In this document: positions 8,301 through 12,863 of the stretch, piece after piece
How positions within the stretch are numbered: the first letter of the stretch is position 1
How the letters are laid out: each line of letters begins with the position of its first letter
Origin: an uncultured Chlorobiota bacterium
Lineage (GTDB): Bacteria; Bacteroidota; Bacteroidia; Bacteroidales; JAADGE01
DNA: 12,863 nt
Direction: 5' to 3'
Assembly (NCBI GenBank): GCA_947311125.1
Contig: CAMZKI010000186.1
Location: 1-12,863, forward strand
Translations under genes and position numbers: made by a program
The notes under the pieces: model-generated
What the model saw: the letters and a program-made list of their open reading frames with translations, nothing else
Told to the model about the DNA's origin: nothing
Databases searched by the model: none

Positions 8301-11300
8301 TCCAGTTAGCTGCCGGGCCTCTTCCTCTTACCGTAATAACCGTTCCGGCAGGCACATCCGGACCTGTTCTTGTCAAACGAATAGTACCTTCAGAATCTGC
8401 CCATTTCCCGGCATAAAGTCTTTCATAGCCGTTATCGGTAAAGTCAATAGCAGTTTCCGTTGTTATAGGTTTAAAACATACAAATTGTATCTCATCATCA
8501 GACAAAGCCGCGTCATAGTCTATATAATGTGTGTTAATTCCTACAATTGCCAAGTCTCCGTAGTCAAAGAAAGTTGCCGTAGTAGCGGTACAACTTACTT
8601 CCGTTCCTGAAGACCAATCTGTTCCGCTTCTGACAAAGACTTTAAAGAAATAGGTTGTTCCGTTAGTTAAGCCGATTACGGTTTGAGGAGATACGGTTCC
8701 GTTATAAACAATTTTACTGCCGTCTGATAAAGTCGGATTTGAACCGTCAGTATAATCGAGAGAATTTGCTGTATATGTTCCTGACGGTGTTCCTGTAATT
8801 GTTGATGTATTAACTGCAATAATCACTTCATCAAAACATGCAGCTGACGGATTTACCCAAGCAATCATACTTTCACCGTTTCCGCAAGTTGAAGTTAAAT
8901 TCGTTACATTACTGACTTCCGCTGTTTGTATAATTTCACTTCCTGTTGACCACGATGAGTTTTTATAGGTAAATGCTTTAAAATGGTAAGAAGTTCCGGC
9001 TGTTAAACCCGTTATACTGACAGTAGTTCCTACATTATTATAAACGTAAACAGCACCGCTTGCATTACCGCAATAAACACTTGCAAGAGAAAAATCTGTA
9101 TTCGGTGCTGTCAAAGTAATACCGTCGCAAGTAGGATTATCCGGGGTTGCTGTCGGTAATACTGCAATCATAATACCGTCATAACTGCCTGTCGGTAATG
9201 TCCAAGAAAGATTTGCGGTTGTTGATGTCGTACAATCAACTTGGAAATTAGTAACATCGTTAGGTAAGGTTGTTTCAAAACCCTCTTCAGGTGTACCCGA
9301 AGTTAAATAATCCTCACTGCCCGGAGCACAGCCGTATTCAAAAATTTTGAAATAATACATTGTTCCGGGTGTTAAATTCGTAACGGTAACAGAATTTCCG
9401 CTGCCGTTATAGATAACAAAATTCCCTGTTCCTATTTGACTTCCGGAACCGAATACCGGATTAGCCGTATAAGTCGTTAAGTCAACAGGTACACCGTCAA
9501 CAACAGAAGCTTCTTTTGCAAGAACAATTCTGTTGGTTCCGTCTCCTGAAGTCCAAGTTAATGTCATAGAAGTTGCCGTTACTGCAGAAAAAGTTAATGC
9601 TGAAGCATGTACCGTCGGTTCTGCACAAGTACACACCATTGAGTGAGAGCCGATATTATCAAAATAATCTTGTGCGTACACTTCCCATTGAGAATCTGAT
9701 GTACTCGTTCCGGCAGATATTGCCCAATTTGTTTCGCCCCCGAAAATTGTGCTTTTTCTGATAAGTGTATGGTCGGCAGTTGCATCTGTAACACCTGCTA
9801 CATCCCAACCTGTACCGGGATCAGCACCGTCAGTTCCGACAATATCAATATTTGTTCCCGTGCTTGTTTGCAAAGCAACTGCATCGTTTCCGTTATATCC
9901 GAGACTTCCGCTTGTTTGGTCGGCAGCGGCAATAACCGTTGCTCCGGCACCGCTGTTTGCCAAAACCCAAGTTGCTCCGTCAGCCAATGTTGCTCCCGCC
10001 GTAAAATTAATAGCAGTTTCTGTCCACGTTCCTCCGTTTGATACAATACCTATTCGATAATTATCAAGATTTACAACAGTTCCCGTTCCGTTATAAATTT
10101 CTATATACTTATTATTGCTTGACCCTTCGACATATTCTGATATTATTAAATCCGTTGCACAGGCATCGGTAATATCAAATGTATTACTGACAACACTTAG
10201 GGAGCCGTTACTTGCCGTAAGAGTTAAGCCGGTTCCTAAAACCGTATGAACCAAATTTGCAAAAGTTGCAACTCCGGATGCCCAAGTTCCTGCAACGGGG
10301 TCTCCTGTCATCGTTCCTGTTGAGCTTACGGATATTGCCGCAGCATAATCTAAATCTCTGTTTAGGTTAGCATCAATTGCTTCAACTGCCGGATTAGGCG
10401 ACATAGCAACATTAATTCCTGTATTTGAGGGCTGTTGCGTAAAACTTAATGCAGATGCGATAACTTCGATACGATTTTCGTCTCCTGTAATTGTGCTTTG
10501 TGCACCCCCGGCATCAGCAGCAGTAAACACTGAGCCGGTATTATCGGCAGTTGCGGATGTTACTGTAAACTGAAATTGATTATTATCGGTTACTGTTGCA
10601 TTAAAACTTACTCGTATTGAAAAAGTTTTGGAAGCACCATCAAGAGCAGTCAATGTTAAACCCGAAAAAGTAACACTTGCAGCAGAAGCAACTTCAGCTA
10701 ACTCGGTTGTTCCGTCATAAAGTGCAATTCTTTGAATATCTGCAGAGTTAGTAACAGAAAAAGTTATATCCGTCAGTATTGTTGAGAGATTATCTAAATC
10801 TGCTGTTCCGCCTCCGTCTCTGATTGTAAATTGGGCAACTTCAATATCGTTCCCGTCATTAATAATATTTGCAGATTGATAATTTATATACGGAATATTT
10901 GAGGGTTCAGTGAATGTTGTTTCAAGGATTATATCGGAAGCTGAACTTGTGGTAACATCACCGTTTAAGGTTACTGTTTCGCCGTCGCTGTCACCGCCTC
11001 CGGAAATAGAAATTGTTTCATTGTTGTATGTTCCGACTGCAAGTCCGCTTTTGAGTCTTACATAAATAGTTTTATCTGAACCGTCGTATGCGGAGAAAGT
11101 CAGATAAGACGGGTTTTGAACAAATCCGGAACCGGAAGTTTTTGAAATTTCATAATCAGCCGGAGGTGTTAATGTTACATCTGTTCCGTCAAGATTAGTT
11201 CCGGACAAAAGGAAAGATTGTTCTGCGGAAGGACCGTTTCCTATAATATATGAGAAACCGGATAATGATGAAGTACTGACATTTAAAACAGGTGTTGTAT

Positions 11301-12663
11301 TACAATTTACAACTCCCGGAGTTCCGTTACCTGTACCCAAATTATCCCAATTTGATACAGGTAAATTATCATTTGAACAATCAGTAAATTCATAGTTGTA
11401 AGCATCATTAAATAAATCGGATGTTGAACCTGCCTGATCTTTAATTGTTCCGTTTTCTTTTAACAGGACATAGAAATCATTATTTATACTGTATGATGTT
11501 GAGGGGACAAAATCGGGAGTTATAGAGTTATAAGTAGTTCTTATTGCTATAACATAAGCATCGTTTGCAGCAAGCGTTCCCGTAATATCAAAAGTTGCTT
11601 CAAGATTTGTACCTTCATAATTTTCAACTGTATAATTTGTCAAGTCTGCCGAAGCGGTACCTATATTACTAATTTCTATATATTCATCATTATAATCGCC
11701 TCCGTATCCTTTTCCGGAAATTTCGGAGATCAGCAATTCGGGTGTTCCCGAAGCAGCTAAAGTTGTTGCATTACTTTCAGGAGCAGTTCCGTCGGTTTTA
11801 AAATCAATATTTGTTCCTGTATTTGAATAAGACCAAATTTTAAAATAATATGTTGTTGAAGCAGATAATCCGGTAAAAGAGTAACTTTCTGTTCCTTGTG
11901 TTACTTTTATTATTGCGTATCCGTCAGACAGGTCAGCATCTGTTGCCGGATCTGTTCCGTCAACAGGGTCAGAAAATGAATTTGTTGTACTGCCGACAAT
12001 GAGATATCCGTCGGGAAGGTCTGTGCCGACAGCATCAGTCCAACTTAAGTTTATTTGGCTTGAGTTGACAGCAGAAGCAAGAAAGTTTGTAGGATAATTG
12101 GTAGGTTCGGGGTTTACAGAACATCCTCCAAAAACCACACATACCCACTCAGGGTGGTTAATGTAAGGGTTTGCATTACCCTGTATATCGTAAACATCAT
12201 CATTTCTATCAAGTTCTTTTTGAGATACAGGGTCTGCAGTATGCCAGGCATAAATCATTTGGTAATATTCCGGCTGAAACTCACCATTTGATTGGAACAC
12301 TGTTTGAATCTCTGTTCCCGTACTATACCAAGTAGGTATTTCATCTTTATACCGTGTAGCCATATAAAAAAGCATACGAGCAAAATCGCCTTTAAAATCG
12401 TCAAGAGGTTCAAAGACTGTTCCGGATATTCCTGTATATGAAGACGTTCCGAGTTTACAGCCGTTTTGAGATGTCCAAGAAGCAGTTCCTACTTCACCGT
12501 AAGGATAACTTGAACGCCTGCTGTTTACATATCCGTCTGAAGGAATTAAATGATTTAAGTCTGTATATTGAGGGTCAGTTTCGCTTCCTCCCCACCAAGA
12601 ACTAGGGAAAGAATGTTCTCTGTTATAACAATCTCCTTCTACGGAATAAGTTCCGCATTGACC
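5305..12663 (-). CDS. Giant secreted endonuclease I (EndA/NucM-type) multidomain protein, T9SS cargo; 5' end missing
   Basis: The frame is open from the TAA stop side at 5305 up to 12681, but nuclease-like sequence ends at 12663, giving 2453 codons including the stop. The ATG at 12375 is internal: the 96 in-frame codons before it carry the active-site region (NREHSFPSSWWG, where E and H match the metal ligand and general base of Vvn-type nucleases), then TDLNHLIPSDGYVNSRR and FEPLDDFKGDFAR. Residues below count from that ATG. The nuclease ends near 85. Then come fibronectin III (about 93-205), lamin-tail (about 212-345), a beta-sandwich with YVRLKSGLAVGTYNNE (about 355-475), beta-rich sequence (477-735), a second lamin-tail (736-912), three fibronectin III repeats (917-1035, 1038-1150, 1150-1262), an unassigned module starting GDLAIVGIN (1270-1505), a WTG...SDWDDCTNW-type beta region (1515-2170), an Ig/cadherin-like domain (2175-2272) and a T9SS type A domain (about 2280-2356, VYPNPTDG...KKRIILK). 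It probably degrades extracellular DNA at the cell surface. The signal peptide is not in the window. Confidence 0.85.
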   Translation of the reverse strand, partial: GQCGTYSVEGDCYNREHSFPSSWWGGSETDPQYTDLNHLIPSDGYVNSRRSSYPYGEVGTASWTSQNGCKLGTSSYTGISGTVFEPLDDFKGDFARMLFYMATRYKDEIPTWYSTGTEIQTVFQSNGEFQPEYYQMIYAWHTADPVSQKELDRNDDVYDIQGNANPYINHPEWVCVVFGGCSVNPEPTNYPTNFLASAVNSSQINLSWTDAVGTDLPDGYLIVGSTTNSFSDPVDGTDPATDADLSDGYAIIKVTQGTESYSFTGLSASTTYYFKIWSYSNTGTNIDFKTDGTAPESNATTLAASGTPELLISEISGKGYGGDYNDEYIEISNIGTASADLTNYTVENYEGTNLEATFDITGTLAANDAYVIAIRTTYNSITPDFVPSTSYSINNDFYVLLKENGTIKDQAGSTSDLFNDAYNYEFTDCSNDNLPVSNWDNLGTGNGTPGVVNCNTTPVLNVSTSSLSGFSYIIGNGPSAEQSFLLSGTNLDGTDVTLTPPADYEISKTSGSGFVQNPSYLTFSAYDGSDKTIYVRLKSGLAVGTYNNETISISGGGDSDGETVTLNGDVTTSSASDIILETTFTEPSNIPYINYQSANIINDGNDIEVAQFTIRDGGGTADLDNLSTILTDITFSVTNSADIQRIALYDGTTELAEVASAASVTFSGLTLTALDGASKTFSIRVSFNATVTDNNQFQFTVTSATADNTGSVFTAADAGGAQSTITGDENRIEVIASALSFTQQPSNTGINVAMSPNPAVEAIDANLNRDLDYAAAISVSSTGTMTGDPVAGTWASGVATFANLVHTVLGTGLTLTASNGSLSVVSNTFDITDACATDLIISEYVEGSSNNKYIEIYNGTGTVVNLDNYRIGIVSNGGTWTETAINFTAGATLADGATWVLANSGAGATVIAAADQTSGSLGYNGNDAVALQTSTGTNIDIVGTDGADPGTGWDVAGVTDATADHTLIRKSTIFGGETNWAISAGTSTSDSQWEVYAQDYFDNIGSHSMVCTCAEPTVHASALTFSAVTATSMTLTWTSGDGTNRIVLAKEASVVDGVPVDLTTYTANPVFGSGSQIGTGNFVIYNGSGNSVTVTNLTPGTMYYFKIFEYGCAPGSEDYLTSGTPEEGFETTLPNDVTNFQVDCTTSTTANLSWTLPTGSYDGIMIAVLPTATPDNPTCDGITLTAPNTDFSLASVYCGNASGAVYVYNNVGTTVSITGLTAGTSYHFKAFTYKNSSWSTGSEIIQTAEVSNVTNLTSTCGNGESMIAWVNPSAACFDEVIIAVNTSTITGTPSGTYTANSLDYTDGSNPTLSDGSKIVYNGTVSPQTVIGLTNGTTYFFKVFVRSGTDWSSGTEVSCTATTATFFDYGDLAIVGINTHYIDYDAALSDDEIQFVCFKPITTETAIDFTDNGYERLYAGKWADSEGTIRLTRTGPDVPAGTVITVRGRGPAANWSVFIGSGTPNGTLTNDDANWTITDGGTGNNVFDLNVNDQIWMMQGGDWINPSGAHNATYTGKVLYGWTAIGWEPAPGYDDTKGSTIFPSSACSVTNLTGVNNEDKVRYDSLTTATTQRDWISRFNDEQKWTGYLDSTSYQNGGTLPDVITITGTGVSTIAKWTGETSSDWDDCTNWLNLKVPSAGTDVEFVSDDCFNDIVIQPGQTVACNNLNISGTTLTHSIRIEGDATATLEVHGDVIIGGPAGVLDCDDGTTAADGTLKVYGNWNENTSGGFLPGNSTVEFNGAVTQSINTVDTQADFYNLTINNSSAGGVTLSDPVLTTGTLGLTAGILDLNGFDITISGPFTGTNGVFGGNSLSNLTVNGTGNVTYGFSFAAPQELSIFNMNRTGETSILSTNLTVGTLQIDAGTVELSAGKYYTVSTSLINTPGATGLVLKSDATGTASLIQPSSNVQATCERYLPGGQWNYIFSPLDNVVTGIFNANNLNFYWYDETSADYWDAATIYGTTGWTPESNANLSVNKGYIQYHTATNTYNLTGGNLYDPASGSKVFTLSYTDNGTGSVGSDGVTAAWEDFEGWNLIGNPFTSAFDWNQVTLSNVENVVYYYDGTASNYKYFGGGTLYNQGITVNGGSQFVPANQGFFVKATSTNNGAFTLTVPLSARTHNAQAFWKKTDNRNINNLLKLAVENSGFTDETVIRTLSDATENHDVNYDAYKLFSLDKTKPMLFSRNSDNSHFYAINTLPEFSDEKIIPLGLFAGISDNYTIRLVENTFNKTHIYLEDKDMSEIVNLKVTGEYNFWQNATDFSDRFNIRFKLNTAPFLSAQIPDQVISINEKYIYSVPDNVFADNDIGDVLTFNASLENGKPLPDWLVFDSKSMQFFGVPQNTETLNVKITATDIFGAFVSDVYKLTVTSASFISDIQENEIRVYPNPTDGKFIVEITTPETGTISVVDISGKVIIIKTMNSNRSEIDLSSYPKGVYIVDINTGTQSIKKRIILK

Positions 12664-12664
12664 T
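12589..12664 (-). repeat. Left arm of perfect 76-bp inverted repeat
   Basis: This segment is the exact reverse complement of 12788-12863 (checked base by base; paired positions sum to 25452). Pairing breaks at 12665/12787. It lies inside the nuclease reading frame and encodes the GQCGTYSVEGDCYNREHSF...WWG part on the minus strand. The outer limit is set by the end of the window, so the true repeat may be longer. Confidence 0.97.
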
Positions 12665-12863
12665 TTGGACAGCTTTTCAAACTACCGACCGTGATGATAA
12701 TGCAAGTTATGAAAATGACGGCTCCGTTTTTGACAAATATTCAGAAAATCCGACAGATCCGGATCCTTATAATTTTTCATATACTGCAGGTCAATGCGGA
12801 ACTTATTCCGTAGAAGGAGATTGTTATAACAGAGAACATTCTTTCCCTAGTTCTTGGTGGGGA
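12663..12863 (+). pseudogene. Endonuclease I N-terminal fragment, inverted relative to the rest of the gene
   Basis: The plus strand is open for 67 codons, starting LWTAFQTTDRDDNASYENDG, continuing with FDKYSENPTDPDPYNFSYTA, and ending GQCGTYSVEGDCYNREHSF...WWG at the window edge. The first 42 codons encode the part of an endonuclease I domain that normally precedes the NREH active site (LWTAF...D.YSENP). The last 25 codons repeat what the minus-strand gene also encodes at 12589-12663. Joining the 42 codons to the minus-strand frame at GQCG gives a continuous, family-like nuclease with no frameshift. There is no start codon or signal peptide: the true N-terminus is absent. This is most likely the same gene seen twice through a fold-back join, and not a second gene. 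Confidence 0.8.
12788..12863 (+). repeat. Right arm of perfect 76-bp inverted repeat, reaching the window end
   Basis: This is the exact reverse complement of 12589-12664, separated from it by a 123-bp spacer (12665-12787). It runs to the last base of the window. Both arms encode the nuclease active-site segment, each in the sense direction of its own strand. Confidence 0.97.

Noticed and set aside
8137..8610. Plus-strand 157-codon open frame opposite the giant gene
   Set aside because: It is antisense to a frame with clear domain content, has Cys/Ser-rich shadow composition and no recognisable motif.
9573..10060. Cluster of short open frames on both strands
   Set aside because: All overlap the second lamin-tail region of the large gene in other frames and are explained by its low stop-codon density.
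5305..12375. Fibronectin and lamin-tail repeats as a possible DNA-level tandem repeat array or CRISPR
   Set aside because: The similarity is at the protein level between diverged modules. No regularly spaced identical DNA repeats were seen.
12568..12813. Plus-strand 81-codon open frame near the right edge
   Set aside because: It is in a different frame from the recognisable nuclease fragment on the same strand and has no family-like sequence. It is a by-product of the inverted repeat.
12589..12863. Phase-variable invertible promoter or coding segment flanked by inverted repeats
   Set aside because: Flipping the 123-bp spacer would rejoin its 42 codons to the gene but place the other repeat arm, not a signal peptide and start codon, upstream. 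It would not create a functional full-length gene, and no recombinase is visible. A fold-back join fits better.

Overview
The window is AT-rich and encodes proteins with C-terminal type IX secretion (T9SS) sorting domains. It also carries a Bacteroidota-style -7 promoter element (TAnnTTTG) and an AraC-type regulator carrying a metal-binding domain next to a copper ATPase. Together these point to a member of the Bacteroidota; the exact lineage cannot be read from the sequence. All five genes lie on the minus strand. In transcription order (high to low coordinates) they are: a very large secreted endonuclease I-type multidomain protein, a secreted T9SS protein with a glutamine-amidotransferase-like fold, an HMA-AraC regulator, a CopA-type copper P-type ATPase, and a SAM-dependent methyltransferase.

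Region by region: 46-699 is the methyltransferase. 741-3323 is copA, preceded by a 142-bp intergenic region with a candidate promoter at 3384-3391 that overlaps no gene. 3466-4038 is the regulator, which probably controls copA. 4068-5222 is the smaller T9SS protein. A good stem-loop at 5242-5277 separates it from the giant gene. 5305 to about 12663 is the giant gene: a nuclease domain followed by about 2300 residues of lamin-tail, fibronectin III and other beta-rich modules, ending in a T9SS sorting domain.

The right edge is the most unusual part. A perfect 76-bp inverted repeat (12589-12664 and 12788-12863) flanks a 123-bp spacer. Read on the plus strand, the spacer plus the right arm encode the piece of endonuclease I that is missing from the minus-strand gene. 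The two pieces join in frame into one sensible nuclease sequence. This is best explained as a fold-back (hairpin) junction at the end of an assembled contig, in which the contig turns round inside the nuclease gene. A true inverted rearrangement is less likely. As a result the apparent ATG at 12375 is not the real start; taken literally it would give a protein without the nuclease active site.

Functionally the window holds two unrelated units: copper sensing and export (3466-4038 with 741-3323, possibly extending into the methyltransferase), and two cell-surface or secreted T9SS cargo proteins. I saw no RNA gene, CRISPR array, insertion sequence or recognised defence system.
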